Shown: positions 19,001 to 31,553 of the stretch, one piece after another
Numbering within the stretch: the stretch's first letter is position 1
How the letters are laid out: every line of letters starts with the position of its first letter
Origin: Sporofaciens musculi
Lineage (GTDB): Bacteria; Bacillota; Clostridia; Lachnospirales; Lachnospiraceae
Direction: 5' to 3'
Assembly: GCF_009830285.1 (NCBI RefSeq)
Contig: NZ_WUQX01000001.1
Span: 2,542,501-2,606,500 of the forward strand
Length of the DNA: 64,000 nt
The notes under the pieces: model-generated
The model's input: only the letters and a program-made list of their open reading frames with translations
What the model was told of the DNA's origin: nothing
Database searches by the model: none
Made by a program: the position numbers and the translations under genes

Positions 19001-22000
19001 TTACTGTAACGGATTTATTTGTAATACCTGATAAATAAGCCCTGACAACCGCTATTGATGCCAATGCCTGACTCGTATTAGCCGTAACATTGAACTTTTT
19101 ATCATCTATCTTATTATTCTTTACAGTATCAATATTACTGTTTGCCTGTGCGGTATCTGCACTTACGGGAACCTGTATTGAGCCATCCAATAGACCTGCT
19201 TTGATCTGTTCAACTGACATTCCCTGAATTCCTAGTGCGACTTTCATCTCTGGTGACATACTTTCAATCTGAGCAACACAATTATTGATATCTGTTTGTA
19301 ACCCTGCTGTGTCTATTCCTACTTTGCCCTGGATATTGGATAAATCTGACTTTAATTGATTCAAAACATTATATCCGGCTTGTAGTTCTTCTTCATTTAC
19401 ATTAAGAGTAATATCAACGTTTTCACTTTTACCTATCTCCTGCTTTCGTGCAACCAGATATTCCAAGATTGAATTTGCGGCATCCAATTTATCCGTCTTC
19501 ACATCTAAATCCAAATCGGAATTTTTAATCTCATTTATATAGTCTTTTACAGAAGAAATCTGGCTATCGACTCCCTCAAAGGAATCTGCCCCAAGGTCAA
19601 TATTTACATTATCGCCCAAACTGCTTAACGTTTCATTTGCAGATTCGGCTTGTGATTTCAATGTCTCCAGTGAAGCTGTTGGCTCATCAAGATTTATTTC
19701 AAACCCATAGTCACTTAGCTTCCTTAAAATCGCCTGTACGGTTTCCACATCCATGCCAAGCTCATTGGCAATATCTTGATCCTGTCCCATACCAAAGTTA
19801 ATATCCCACGAACCATCATTATTCATATGCGCCCATTCTTGATTGATATTCTGGATATCTGTCAAAAAGTTCTGCGCACCTTCTTGGCCTTCTGTAAAAT
19901 ATCTCTTGATAACCGGCATTGCAGATTCATAAGCAGCTATAATTTCTTCATTTGATGCAGATGATAAGTCTTTGTTGGACATAAGGTCAGCAAATTCACG
20001 GAATGCATTTGTACCAGTAAGCCCCTTATCATATAAATCCTTTGCCTTTTCAAGATTGCCATATATGGAATCATACATGTCTCCTTCTTCTCCGCCTGAC
20101 ATAGCAGACTGCCATTGCTGGTAAGCAGAAGTAGCTGCCTCATATTGGTACTGCAAATCCTGTAGGGAAGCGATATTGTCAAGTATCCCATTCCTTGACG
20201 CTTCTAATCCTGATGTATCCTGTCCGAGAAGTTCTGCGGCGGCAATCTGACCTTCTATATTTTGTAACTCTGTATATTGGTCACTTAGGGCTGACAGATA
20301 ATCCGTTTTTGTCATTCTGTCCATCTGTACTTGTAATTCGGCTAATGCTTGTTTATTCAGATGGTATCCATTTGCCGTCTTTTCAAGAGCCTTGTCCGCA
20401 TCTGAACCGAACATATCCCGAAAAGCAGCCACATTATCTGCGGAAATACCTGCTCCCGAAACAGATTCGGACATGATTGATTTCAAGGTTTCTAATTCTT
20501 CTTTTGCTTTCTGTACGGATGTTGAGTATGAATCAAAAGATTTAGAAGCACTTTCTGCACTGTTCGCAACTTCACCACTTACTAAACCAGCCTGTATTAA
20601 TACATCAATAAATCCCTGTATCTCTTCCTTGGAAGATTCAGCACTTAACCCCCATGCCTTAGCAAGTGTCCATAATTCATTTTCTCCCGCCTGTTTTCCG
20701 CCTGTTACAAGGGCATCCATGGCATCAACCGCATCCAATTTCAAGGATTCTAGCCCTTCCGAAGCGTCTTTGATACCATCTGACAGATCATGAAACTGGT
20801 TTTTCTTATTTGAAGTACCGGATAATGCCTCTTGAAATTCCATTGATTTAATGCTTGCAGTATTTAACTGGTCTGCCACATCATCAAACAGGGTTTTGAA
20901 AGAACTATTTTCACTTTTAGAGAGAAGTTTATCCACTTCATCACTCATGGCGGAGAAATCAGAACGCGCTTTGTTGATACCATCTTTATCACCACTGGAA
21001 AGGGCTTCATTGTATTTATCAACTGCTTCTGCATATTGGTTAAATATATCTGCAACAGAACCTTTGCCCGTGCCCTTTGATAGCATATCCATTTGAAGAA
21101 ATGTTTTATAGTTTTCCTGATTCTTATCTAAGATTTCCTTATTTTGCTTCAAATACTGGGCAGATTGGTTTAATATGTAATCTAAAACATTAATACTGTC
21201 TTCATCAGTGTATTTAGATTTTAATTCCTCGATCTTATTCATAAGACCATTAATTGATTCATCTGCTTGTGAAGCATCACCATCAAAGAATATTGTTTTT
21301 GTACCGGAACCGTCATCAGTTTCTTCTAAATAAATTCCTTCCTTTTCAAAAGATTTTACAATACTTTCAATATCTTTGCGCAGATTATCCTGATTAATAG
21401 CTCTCGTATTGCCAAGGATATATTTCCTATCTTTTGTCATCTGCTCTTTGGCGTTCTTGTATTCTTCCCTGTTCTCATTCAGAGTTTCTTTTGCGTTTTC
21501 AGCCGAAATCTGCTGTAATAACCCTAACTGTGTTTGGAGACTGCCATTCACTAAATCAATATTAGTTGCTTGTGTTCCATACTGGTCGGTTATCTGCATT
21601 TGAATATCAAGGATTTGTTGACGTGTCTCATATTCCTCGGATTGGGAGAGTGTGCCGGAATCTAATTTTGATTTAAGTTCTTTGTATTTTGCAATTTGGT
21701 CAGATAAGGCATTGTTTGTTTCTTTCCATGCGGACGTTGCTTCTGTTGCTGATTCAGCAAGGCGATCTTGTCTATGGATTACATCATCAACCAATTTTGT
21801 AATTCCCGCCAACGCTAACTCGATTCCAGCCGATGCTAAAAAGCCCACTGCGAAATTTGTAAAAAATGATTTCGGATTAAATGCTTTCTCGAATTCTACA
21901 CCAGTTGATTTCAAGTGTTCTTTGTAGCCGTCAAGTGAACTGGATCCATCTTGGATTGTAGAAATATATTTTCTAAATTCATCATCATTTTTACTTAAAC

Positions 22001-23542
22001 CAGTTTGAAAAGAATTTAAATCATTTTTTCCTTTTAAGCATAAATCATTCCACTCAGATAGCAAACTATTACATTCTGAAAAATGTTCCTTCCAGCTTTT
22101 TTATTTTTTATGGCTGAAAGATTAATACCGAACAAATCCCCGCCAATACTCGTTTTTCCATTCTTATCACGTCCAATATCAATTCCTTTTCCAGTAAATA
22201 CGTTCCGCAATGCCATAAATGAAGATATCATAGTTGGTAAAAGTAGCTGTTTATCTTGAAGATCAGTCATGCTAGATACAATTCCATCAAGAAAAGATAC
22301 TCCACCCTTCAGTGCGTCTGTTTGGGCAAATTTACTAGTAAGCTCTGTCCAACTATTTGAAAGACTGTTTAGCCTTCCCTCAAGATTTTCTGCTGATTTC
22401 TCAGCCTCGGCCATAGCAGATCCTTTTCCATGAGAGTAAGTATCCGTCATTTTTTGGTAGTCACCAGAAGATATCCCACTAAGAATTGCCGCTAATACAT
22501 TGGCTTGTCGTTTTTGTCCTATATTTCTCAAAATATCTGCTTTAAGGACATCTCCCTCTGGAAGTCTGTCATATGCTACGGAAAGCTCTTTCAATAACTC
22601 AATAGGCGTTTTTAACTGCTCAGAACCGTTTACAAATTTCGTTTGTGAAATGTTTAATGCTTTAAATGTGTCTACTATTTTCTCATTAGATGTATCTTGC
22701 AGATTTACAAAAAGGCTCTTCAATGAAGTTCCAATCACATTACCGTTTTGCTTTGTTCTGGCTACTGCTGTTCCAATAATCGCAGATAATTCATCAATTT
22801 CTACGCCTGTTTGTGCAGCCATAGATGCAGCTTTTGAAGTTGCTTGTCCCATATCGGTCATATTGACGGAAAAGGAATTAGTGATAGCGTTCTGCCCATC
22901 AAGCACAGTGCCGAGTTTTTCAACTGAACCAGCGTAATCATAGGCAGCCGAGGTTGCCAATAAATATGAATTACTCACATCAGAACTCATATTTCCGGCT
23001 GCTTGTCCTAGCATAGATAATTCTGCCATTGCTTCACCTTGTTTGCCATAAAAACCACTCCGGCTCATTTCTTGGACAGCAGTTAAATAATCTGTAGCTT
23101 TACGACCGTATTCTGAAGCAATGCTAAATGATTCATTGCTCAATGCCTTTAATTCTGATGCTGTGCTATCTGATGTCTTTGAAATCTCTGTAAGGATTGA
23201 GTCCATCTCTTTCAATTCACTCACTGCGTCACGGATCTGATCTGCACTCCAGTCTATTGCATTTGCATTAGAAAATAAGGAAAATAAACGGTTTGCTCTG
23301 TCTGCTAATTGTAATAGGCTTGATGATTTGCTTTCTTTATAATCAATAGGTACTTGAACAGGATTTTTCTCTGTTTTCTTTTGTGTATTCTTAAGTGTTT
23401 CATCAAAAACCTTTTGTGTAGATTTCTCATCAAAACCTGTTTTAAGTTTTACTTCGTGTTCCTTTTTTGTAATACTGTCTAACTTCGCCTCAACATCTTT
23501 GGTATCTAAAGTTGCTTTAATTCTTGCTTCAAATTCGCTCAT
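16077..23542 (-). CDS. Giant phage tail tape-measure protein, about 2,488 residues if one base is restored
   Basis: Two overlapping frames (23542-22034 and 22064-16077) join smoothly if the six-T run at 22097-22102 (coding A6) is seven long: the reading then passes AIKNKKSWKEHFSECNSLLS without interruption. The N-terminal third has a TP901-type tape-measure core (LKEMDSILTEISKTSDSTAS, AAQTGVEIDELSAIIGTAVA). A hydrophobic patch (FFTNFAVGFLASAGIELALA) and long coiled coils follow. Near residue 1,550 is the Firmicutes phage block LVGELGREIVVDPHTGKWYT, then GDNGAEFIELPKNAIVFNH. Tape-measure length sets tail length at about 0.15 nm per residue, so a tail near 370 nm would be implied. No other tail gene is present. 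Confidence 0.85.
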
Positions 23543-23577
23543 ATACTATATATCATTTCCTTTCTTTTTTGCATAAT

Positions 23578-23610
23578 AAAAGAGAGACTACTATGAAATA
23601 ATCTCTCTTT
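23578..23610 (-). terminator. Terminator between the zinc-ribbon gene and the tape-measure gene
   Basis: AAAGAGAGA pairs with TCTCTCTTT and T-rich sequence follows on the minus strand. It implies that the tape-measure gene has its own promoter within the 35 bp before its start, or that termination is overridden. Confidence 0.65.
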
Positions 23611-23645
23611 GCTATATTCTTTCATTTTTATATTAAATATTCATT

Positions 23646-24104
23646 TTACCATCTATGCTTACAATTTACACAAACCCTATTTACAGAATTTGTACGGTAG
23701 CCTGTTAAAAACGACCATTTCTTGGGGACAAGTTGTACTGAAGTACATCCGCAACGAGGACAACGCACTACGGGTTCTGGTTTGGTACTTACAGAAGGAG
23801 TCGCAAAAGCTGTTGAATCATATTCTTTTCTAAGAATTTCCTTCGCTTTGTCTAAATCCTTCGGTGCTTTAAACTTATATTCCAAGCGATACCCCTCTAA
23901 AGGTTCATCACTTAAATAAAACCCTCTCCCAGTGCAATAATAATACCAAGTAATTAAAGAATTATCATTCTCTTCCGGTGCTAATTGAGGTTCGTCCATA
24001 TCACGTAATGAGGCACCACATACCAAACAATTTTCTGAATTTTTATCAATCAATACTTTATCTTCAAAAACTGTATTACATTCTGTACAGATCTTACGTC
24101 CCAT
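23646..24104 (-). CDS. Zinc-ribbon protein, function unknown
   Basis: The start is set at 24104 (MGRKICTECNTVFEDK), 7 nt behind GGAGG. The N-terminus has a CxxC...CxxC ribbon (CTEC and CLVC). The C-terminus has a second one (RCPRCGCTS and CVNCKHRW). The middle has LITWYYYCTGRGFYLSDEPL. Double zinc-ribbon proteins of about 150 residues lie near tail genes in Firmicutes prophages, where they are uncharacterised. It probably binds nucleic acid or protein. Confidence 0.7.
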   Translation of the reverse strand: MGRKICTECNTVFEDKVLIDKNSENCLVCGASLRDMDEPQLAPEENDNSLITWYYYCTGRGFYLSDEPLEGYRLEYKFKAPKDLDKAKEILRKEYDSTAFATPSVSTKPEPVVRCPRCGCTSVQLVPKKWSFLTGYRTNSVNRVCVNCKHRW

Positions 24105-24210
24105 ACCAGCACCTCCAAGCCTCAAATTTAACTACCTATATCTTACCATATTCTAATTCTTTTGGCAATACAAGTCGAACATATTTTCTGTGCTATTTTC
24201 TACGCTACTG

Positions 24211-24834
24211 CTATCTAGTTATAGAATTAACCAATGTTTCGATTCCTGACTTCTTATATACAAATGCAATCAATTCTTCTAATGAAGGGAATACCTCTTT
24301 AATTTCATCAAACTGATTCACAAACTCTAATGTAGCATCTAATGTAGATTGCCTTTTGTCATACAATTTCTTGTTTTCGTCTTTATAATCCACAAGAATA
24401 TTAATCAAGGTAACAACCTCATCTGAACTCAACTGCAAATAGGAAATAAAATCTCTTTTCTCGTCCTCATGGAGATCATCCCATGTTTGTTCTTTCCCAA
24501 ACAATAAATTCGATAAAATTTTATCATTTGGCAATACATTATCTTCATTATCAAAACATTTAACATCATGTTTATCCTCAAATTCTTTAAGATATTCCAA
24601 TACCGTTTTGTGAGGTTTAATTAGTTGAATAGATTCTATCTCATCTTCAATTATGTCGATATACTTTGAATTACCAAATGTAATCCTGTATGATTTCTGA
24701 ACTCCTTCTTCTGTAAGATACTCATATTTTACCGCCAATCCACCAGATATAATAGCACCCGATGATAACTGAATTGCATAGGTTCTCCCTATCTCTGCAT
24801 ACTCAAATAACTCTACACTGTTTTTACTTTCCAA
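24211..24834 (-). CDS. Unknown 207-residue protein of the tape-measure module
   Basis: The N-terminal 70 residues (EIGRTYAIQLSSGAIISGGL, KSYRITFGNSKYIDIIE) look like a small beta-barrel, perhaps SH3-like or Sm-like, and the rest is helical and acidic. No family recognised. It lies between the zinc-ribbon gene and a small 58-residue gene. It could be a tail chaperone-like protein by position, but that is a guess. Confidence 0.6.
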   Translation of the reverse strand: MESKNSVELFEYAEIGRTYAIQLSSGAIISGGLAVKYEYLTEEGVQKSYRITFGNSKYIDIIEDEIESIQLIKPHKTVLEYLKEFEDKHDVKCFDNEDNVLPNDKILSNLLFGKEQTWDDLHEDEKRDFISYLQLSSDEVVTLINILVDYKDENKKLYDKRQSTLDATLEFVNQFDEIKEVFPSLEELIAFVYKKSGIETLVNSITR

Positions 24835-24879
24835 ATAAAAATTCTCCTTTTGTTTTCTGTTTTTTCAATATTCAGTTGT

Positions 24880-25056
24880 CTAATTTTTTTGTTTGGAATC
24901 CTTTGGCTGAATTGCTGATAACCAAGACTCTGTTTTATGACCTAATAATTGATAAAGCTGATTAATTTTTATTAATTCTTCAAGATCTGTTGTACTATAG
25001 AATTTCTCATTTAAAATTTGTATCAAATATGCTTGTAATGCTTCATCCAATTCCAT
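24880..25056 (-). CDS. Small 58-residue protein
   Basis: The minus strand from the ATG at 25056 encodes MELDEALQAYLIQILNEKFY and ends QPKDSKQKN. It is acidic and helical. AAAGGAG lies upstream, but about 15 nt from this ATG, so an alternative start a few codons earlier is possible. It fills the gap between the Cro-like gene and the 207-residue gene in the same direction. Confidence 0.5.
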   Translation of the reverse strand: MELDEALQAYLIQILNEKFYSTTDLEELIKINQLYQLLGHKTESWLSAIQPKDSKQKN

Positions 25057-25081
25057 CGTAACTATAATTATCTCTCCTTTA

Positions 25082-25288
25082 CTATTTCATGATTTCATCC
25101 AGACTTTTTAAATGTTTACCTGCAAGAAATTCATGTGTTTTCCGTAATTGTTCTGGTGTCAATCTTTTCTTTCCCTTGAACCATAAACTGCATTTCGTTC
25201 TTCCACATCCAATAAAGTCTGCAAAAAATCTATCCTCAATACCGTTTGCTTCAAGATACTTTTGAACAACTTGACTTAACGTTTCCAT
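25082..25288 (-). CDS. Small HTH (Cro-like) DNA-binding protein
   Basis: The start at 25288 (METLSQVVQKYLEANG) is 8 nt behind AAAGGAG. The centre, DRFFADFIGCGRTKCSLWFK, followed by GKKRLTPEQLRKTHEFLAGK, fits a compact helix-turn-helix of the Xre/Cro type. 68 residues. It lies just past the terminator of the polymerase gene and before the tail module, so it could regulate that module. Confidence 0.55.
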   Translation of the reverse strand: METLSQVVQKYLEANGIEDRFFADFIGCGRTKCSLWFKGKKRLTPEQLRKTHEFLAGKHLKSLDEIMK

Positions 25289-25435
25289 CTTATCATCTCC
25301 TTTCGACAAATTACAAATTACCTCAACATAACTCCAACTTTATTTCTTCATTCCAATCATATAGATTTCTCATTATTTCACCCTCAAAAGTCACTCTATC
25401 CCCAATATCGTATTGCGCAAAACTTAACTAAAAAA

Positions 25436-25472
25436 GTGTTGAAACGCCCTATTTATAAGGGATTCCAACACT
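25436..25472 (-). terminator. Terminator behind the RdRP-like polymerase gene
   Basis: AGTGTTG and CAACACT arms with inner CCCT/AGGG pairing are followed by TTTTTTAG on the minus strand. It lies 15 bp past the polymerase stop and separates helicase-polymerase transcription from the tape-measure module. Confidence 0.8.
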
Positions 25473-25487
25473 TCAATATTACGATTT

Positions 25488-28400
25488 TTATTTTCTATAG
25501 TAATCTCTAATTCCAGCACAAATATGATTATAATTACTATCCTGTAACCAAATCTTCCCCCCATATTCAACAAAGTCCAACTTCATATTAACATTGCTAT
25601 TTGGCATTACAGTAAGTTCAATCAGTCCTTGTTGTCTATACCATTGCAATAGGGTTTCTATCTTCCTTCTATCAACCCCTGACAGCTTTGATAATGATAA
25701 ATCTGTGATATCATTTGGCTTGTTATAATATTTAGTGATTTTCATATTTCCTGTCTTTCTAACTATCATTAACAGAACTGCAAACAGCCTACATGCATCA
25801 ATCTTATTCGTTCCTTTTATATTTGGATTTAACTTTATATACTGGTTAATTACTTTTCTATCTCCCTCAGTTATTGTTATAACAGAATCAAAATAATCAT
25901 CTAATGTGCCGACAGTGATCCGCTTAGACTTTTGCTTTTTCAAAACATGCTTCTGATATAATCTGCGGTTTTTATATTGTCTATTTTTCAAAGATATTAT
26001 CTTTTCTTCATCCACTTTATAATCATCCATGCAACGATTAATAAGTTCCTCTCCAAATGTATTCCACAAGATATCCTTCTGCTTAGATTCTGCAACAAAT
26101 TCTTTATCCGTATAATATATGATGATAAGCATATCAATTAGATCATTGACATCTATATCTAATGAAAGAAGTTCAGATTTACAGTATTCAAAGAAATATC
26201 TATATCGTGACCTATATTCCCTTGCCAACTCACGGCCTTTGACTTTCTCTTGGTTTTTCTCCTGTCCTATATATTGATACATTTCCTGTAATCCATACAA
26301 CATCTTTTTTACCTTGCGGCTTATTTTAGGAACATTATGTAATAGCATATGAAAATCAAATTCTTTATTATTCATTTGGATATTGAGATTACCAATGGAA
26401 TTCAGTTCATGTTCCATATATTTACAAAGCCTGTCCATATTCCCTTCTCCTAAAGGACTAAATCTATATAGGCTTTTTATATTTTCGCTGCTTTCATTAA
26501 ATTTCAAATATGCTTTTTGATTGCATTTTCTTCCTGTACGGCAAGTTCTAAATTCTGTGGTAGATACTTCATAAAATAGGGCTTCTTTAACTTACTTACA
26601 ATTTCTTGAATATCCTCTGGAATTTCAGCACGTTCTCCTGTTTTTGCGAAATCAATCACAAGACCGCCGATACAACTGCAAATCTTTATCGAATCTCTGA
26701 TGTCATCCTTCAGATCCATAGCCCATAATTTCGAGATTTCATTAATCACAGTCCCTATATCATTTGAAAAAGAATCTTTATTTACTTTCATTATGCCAGC
26801 CGTATCATTGACTAGCAGGCTCCTATCTTTTCCTTTACTAGCACATTGCTTAAATACTACCGTCCTCCCATGCCCACTATCCAATTCACGTTTAACTGCA
26901 TTAATGATATCTTTATTTGGAGTGCAACAAACATGATCTCCATCTGTATCCGCCCCTCCAAGTGCTAATAAATATGTATCATACATACTGGTAATAATAC
27001 CTGTCGTTTGGTATTTATACCACTTATTCATTTTCTCAGACTCCCGTATATATCCAATCCTATGCTCATGGGTAATATGCGGGGAACGTATTATATCAAC
27101 TTGTTTTTCTCCCTTCATAGTCCAATAAGATGAATAAATTTGCCCTTTTCTAAGCAATCCATTTACAGGCATATTAAACGCATATTGTAATAGACCTATG
27201 ATATCTGGGGTCAAAGTCTGATAATTCCCTTTTACAATTATCTTTCCAACTAGCAAATCATTTTTCAATCTTTTAATGTCTTCTTCGACTTTTCCATATA
27301 TATATTTGTCATTAAACAGTTCAGGACATTTGCGCAGAGCTTTATAATAACTTGGTACTGCTTCTGATATCTGGTTCACTTGTTCTTCTTCATCAATCAA
27401 AATTCCTCTATACTTGATAAACTCATTGATATCCGTACATATATTTCTATATAATTCAATTCCATATTTCGTCAATCTCTGTATTTCATCATCCGTAAAG
27501 CATACTGTCTGTAAAGGCTGATATGAAAGCATTGTGATATTCTTCAAATCGTCTGGATGTTCTGCATAAGACGAGATATTAAATGTTCTTCTATATCCAT
27601 AAAGTTCCTTTTGAAATTCTTTTCTCCAATGTTCAAAACTATTATACAAATCATAGAATTTAAACTGTGATTTCGTCAAAATGCAATCTACTCTGTATTT
27701 CTTTAAGTCCCAAATTTTACCCCAAATATCACGTACAAATCGGACATTATTTTCTTCAATAAATTTATAAATATCAATAACAAACACCTCACCCTTAATT
27801 CCAGGGATCGCCCGAAATTGAAATGCTGCCGGAATATATCTCTTGCCTTTTTTATTACGAATATTTAGTTCCAATGCCCATTTTGCTGCACATTGCGGAG
27901 TAACAAGCCCTGCACCGTCAAATGGCTTTATTTTGACCTTTTGTTTGACATTATTGTTTACTCCATATTTCTTATTTCCATCAGAATCTAAATATTCTTC
28001 TACTTCATCAATGCATTCCGATACATATTTTTCAAAATCATCTATGACTATAATATTAGGCGGTTCTTTTACTGGCTCACTATCCGTTGTACACATAGCA
28101 TAGTAAGAATTCCATTTTGCAGGATTCTTATAGCAAATATTATGAGGGATACCACATAATAGGATCTTATTCATTCTGTTCACTACATCAGTTCTGATAT
28201 ATAGTGACTTACAGTTACGGCTATGCCCTGCGCCTGTCAACATACTTTTAAAAACTTCAACTTCTTTATCTTGTCTATGTGTTATTTTCCCATTCTTTAC
28301 ATTTTTAATATTTCCAGATTTTTTATCATATTGCTTTTCATATCTGCATTCATATTTTGCTAATTTTATGTATCCGTTCCTATCTATGAGGTAATCATAT

Positions 28401-28672
28401 TTCTTCGTATTTTTACCGACTTTGAGGGAAATAATAGAATCAACTTCTTTATCAGTTATTTGTTTCCCTTCCAGATGTTTCAGTATCCTTAACAATTCAC
28501 TCTCTGTCACCATGACTTTTGACTCATTATCTTTTGTTATACTATGCCTTAGCAGATTACCTTTCTTTTCTGGCGTTAATTCACTCAAATTAATACTTCT
28601 GATATTGCATAATCGCTTATTTATAACAACCCCTCCATTCCCTTTCTCTCTACTAGCAACACTCAGAGCCAA
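25488..28672 (-). CDS. YonO/eukaryotic RdRP-like double-psi-barrel RNA polymerase, about 1,061 residues if one base is restored
   Basis: Two frames (28672-26504 and 26507-25488) meet at a T5 run (26514-26518); one extra base gives NAIKKAYLKFNESSENIKSL, which resembles the segment joining polymerase core and head in this family. Family marks in order: KPFDGAGLVTPQCAAKWALE, PAAFQFRAIPGIKGEVFVID (compare the AFQIR-GG-KG block of eukaryotic RdRPs), IIRSPHITHEH, GGADTDGDHV (the metal-binding DxDGD) and VIDFAKTGERAEIPEDIQEI (the AVDFxKTG block). Phage SPbeta YonO of this family is a DNA-dependent RNA polymerase. The helicase gene ends 50 bp upstream, suggesting an operon. The N-terminal start (TTG at 28672, or one near the GGAGG at about 28640) is uncertain. 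Confidence 0.85.
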
Positions 28673-28722
28673 ATAGTATCTTAATCTGATCTATCGGCTC
28701 TGAATATATGCTTGTACTTAAA

Positions 28723-31257
28723 TCAGTTCATTACTACTTGTTCAAATAACTTTCTTCTATCTTCTCTCATCTGCCCCTTTTTGTATAACTTTCTCTGATC
28801 AATCAACCAATAATAATAACTTTTAACACTAATATCATTCTTGGAAATGTTGATTTTTCCATTTTCGTCCTTATTCTTCTTAAACCACTTCAACTTATCC
28901 TCCCATTTCTTATCTTTTACATCCCATATAAAGTTAATAGATTCTAATTTTTCTTTTCTATATTCTGAAATACTATTATTTTTATATGCTGAACGCATAC
29001 TACTTACAAATTGACCGAGTTTTTCACCTTTAAAGATCGTTTCTTGTGCAATGTCTGAATCACAATTATTAACCTCCATATACTCTTTTAAAACCTCAAA
29101 TTTTTTATCAAAATTATCATTATTAACTGAAAAAATATATCCAATTTCCATAAGCGTCTTCTTTTCATTTTCAGTCAACCTATTTTTTCTATATTTATTT
29201 TTTGGGAACTATTCCAACTATCCAAATTAAATCCGTCTTCTGTTTTGTAATCTTTAGGAATACTAAAACTATTATTTATTTTTATATATCTTTCGTAATG
29301 TTTACAACCCAAAAGAAAATAATTCTGTGTTGGATTCCACACAAATCCATCTATTGATTCAATAGCCTCTTTTTCCCATTTTGGATATTCCCCTTCCATT
29401 TTTCTTTTATTATCCCTTTGTCTATTAAGAAAACATGCTAAGTTCTTTTCATATTTATCTTTTGACATTGAATTTGGCAATCTTTTGTTCTCTTGAACAA
29501 ATAATTTAATATCATTAACTTTCGACAAAAAATTATACTCTTTCACATCCCATACAAATCCTTTCTTCAAGTTGAACAATTCTATTTTTTTCTAACTTCC
29601 CATTTTTGAATTCTGACCTTTTGTTCCTCACCCAATACCCCGTATGAAAACCATCCTCTTCATCCACATACGCTTCTGGCACTAACACATCTCCATTATG
29701 TTCTTTCACATACTTATCAAAATGTCTTAAACCATTTTCCCATTCATACAAAAGTGTATCCCAAATAAATCCTATTTCATCCAATTGTTTTATTCGTTCA
29801 TCAGTAAGCGCACCTCTTAGTTTTCCCTTTTTTACCATTCTCACATTGCTCACCCAATTATACAAAGCGACACTTATATCATCAACCATTTCAGTATGAT
29901 CTCTTGGCACTAAACAATCCCCTTCTCTCTCCCTATATTGCTTCAATGCTCTGATATACAAATCCCAATTTCCCTCTAATCGTCCCTCAATCCCAGCAAA
30001 CATTTCTTTGATTTCCAACACTTGCTCCAGTACAAAGAACGTATCAATATCCTCAAATCCAGTATCATCGAAATTAGGATCTTTTTCTTTCTCTCTTGCA
30101 ATAGCATTTTTAATTTCATTCAGTAATTCCATACCCTGTCTAACAGCCGAAAAATTATTAACAGCGTCAATGATTACAGGCGTATTTGTATTATTAGCTT
30201 CAATAGCTCGTCCTATCTGTTGATGCCATACAATGCTACTTTTGGTTGGACGCAGCAATATCACACCTGAAATATTTTCAAGATGCAAACCTTCATTTAA
30301 CATAGCTATGCTAAACAGGAGTTTCAAAGAATGACTCTCATCATCACAAAATGCCCTATATTCAGCATCCTTATTCTCATAATCTGAATACACTTCATAA
30401 GCATGAATATCTTTAAATCCTGCCGTTCTAAACCATCCAATCACAGTATCCTTTATTTCAGCAAGATGAGTTTTATTCTTGCAAAACACAATATATTTCC
30501 CTTCCCGATTCTTTATATGCTTATTCAATATGATTGGCATACCATAAGATTTTTCTATCTGTGAACGCATAGTATTAATTTTCTTATAATATTCTTTCTT
30601 TTCTTCCTTACTGTTTGTAGCATTTTCTACCTTTTTTCGCAGCCTTTCTAATTCATCGTCCAGTGTATATAATGCGCCGACATATTTCGGAAGTGGCACG
30701 ATTTTCTTTGCAATACTCTCCGATAAGGGCAAATCATTCGCACAATTCCCCTCAAATAATTCATCAATAGTATTTACGCCATCTGACCTAACAGGGGTCG
30801 CACTTGTGCCGAAAATAATTGATTCTGGATGTGTGTCAATTAATTTTCTTACTTTCTTTCCCCATACCTTACTTATATCATGGTGGTATTCGTCTAAAGA
30901 AATCAAACTATAATCCATAGCAGCAATATCTTCATCCGACATTCTGATTAATCTCTGGTATAGAACCACATCCGCATTCTGAATACTATACTTTTCAAAA
31001 AGTCCCTGTATCTGGTCACCAATATATGTAGACGGAACTAACACAAGTTTCTTATAATCGCTATAATCTTCAAATAATTTAGCAATCAAATAAGATTTTC
31101 CAGTGCCAGTCGCATGACTAATAGCAATTTTCTTTTTACCTTCTGCAATTTGTAATTTTATCTTCTCATATGCCTCCTGATTATGTGGCAATAAATCTAC
31201 TTTCATAACTTCATACTCTCCCCTTTCGTATCTCTTATCATCACTCATCTTCTTCAT
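28723..31257 (-). CDS. SF2 DEAD/DEAH-type helicase with helicase-associated (HA) repeats, about 845 residues if frames are joined
   Basis: Three overlapping frames form one gene. The first has Walker A ISHATGTGKSYLIAKLFED, Walker B SLISLDEYHHD, GTSATPVRSDG (motif III) and motif VI HQQIGRAIEANNTN. It is followed by repeated HA modules of the type GFIWD...W...L. The frame breaks near 29572-29577 (two bases lost or one gained) and at the six-T run 29198-29203 (one lost); each join restores GFVWD-type repeats. Such proteins unwind nucleic acid and often recur in phages and defence islands. Directly upstream of the polymerase gene, it may open its template. Confidence 0.85.
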
Positions 31258-31553
31258 TTAGCTCCTATATCCGTTCACAAAATTTCTTACCCACATCCTA
31301 ATAACTTCTCCAATCCCATCCACCTAACAACTCCATACCCTCCCAATCTACCCCTCAAAATCATGCCTTAAAACGCTATATACCCCTAACACATAGGACA
31401 ATTTTTGTATCACTTGAAAGAGTGATTTCATTGGTTTTCTCTGTTGATATAATGTTCCATCTAATAACATTTTCTCTTTTTCTAATACTCAATTTTTTTT
31501 ACAGACAAAATATGGTACAATTTGTTTATCATCTACAAAAAGAGGGAACTATC

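Noticed and set aside
22034..22108. Programmed -1 frameshift in the tape-measure gene
   Set aside because: The run is T-AAA-AAA in the zero frame, so the P-site codon would re-pair with TAA. Other genes show the same one-base loss in runs too short to be slippery, so a lost base is likelier.
25488..28672. Polymerase as a cellular RpoC fragment
   Set aside because: The motif is ADTDGD and not NADFDGD, and the AFQ-R and VIDFAKTG blocks belong to the RdRP/YonO branch.
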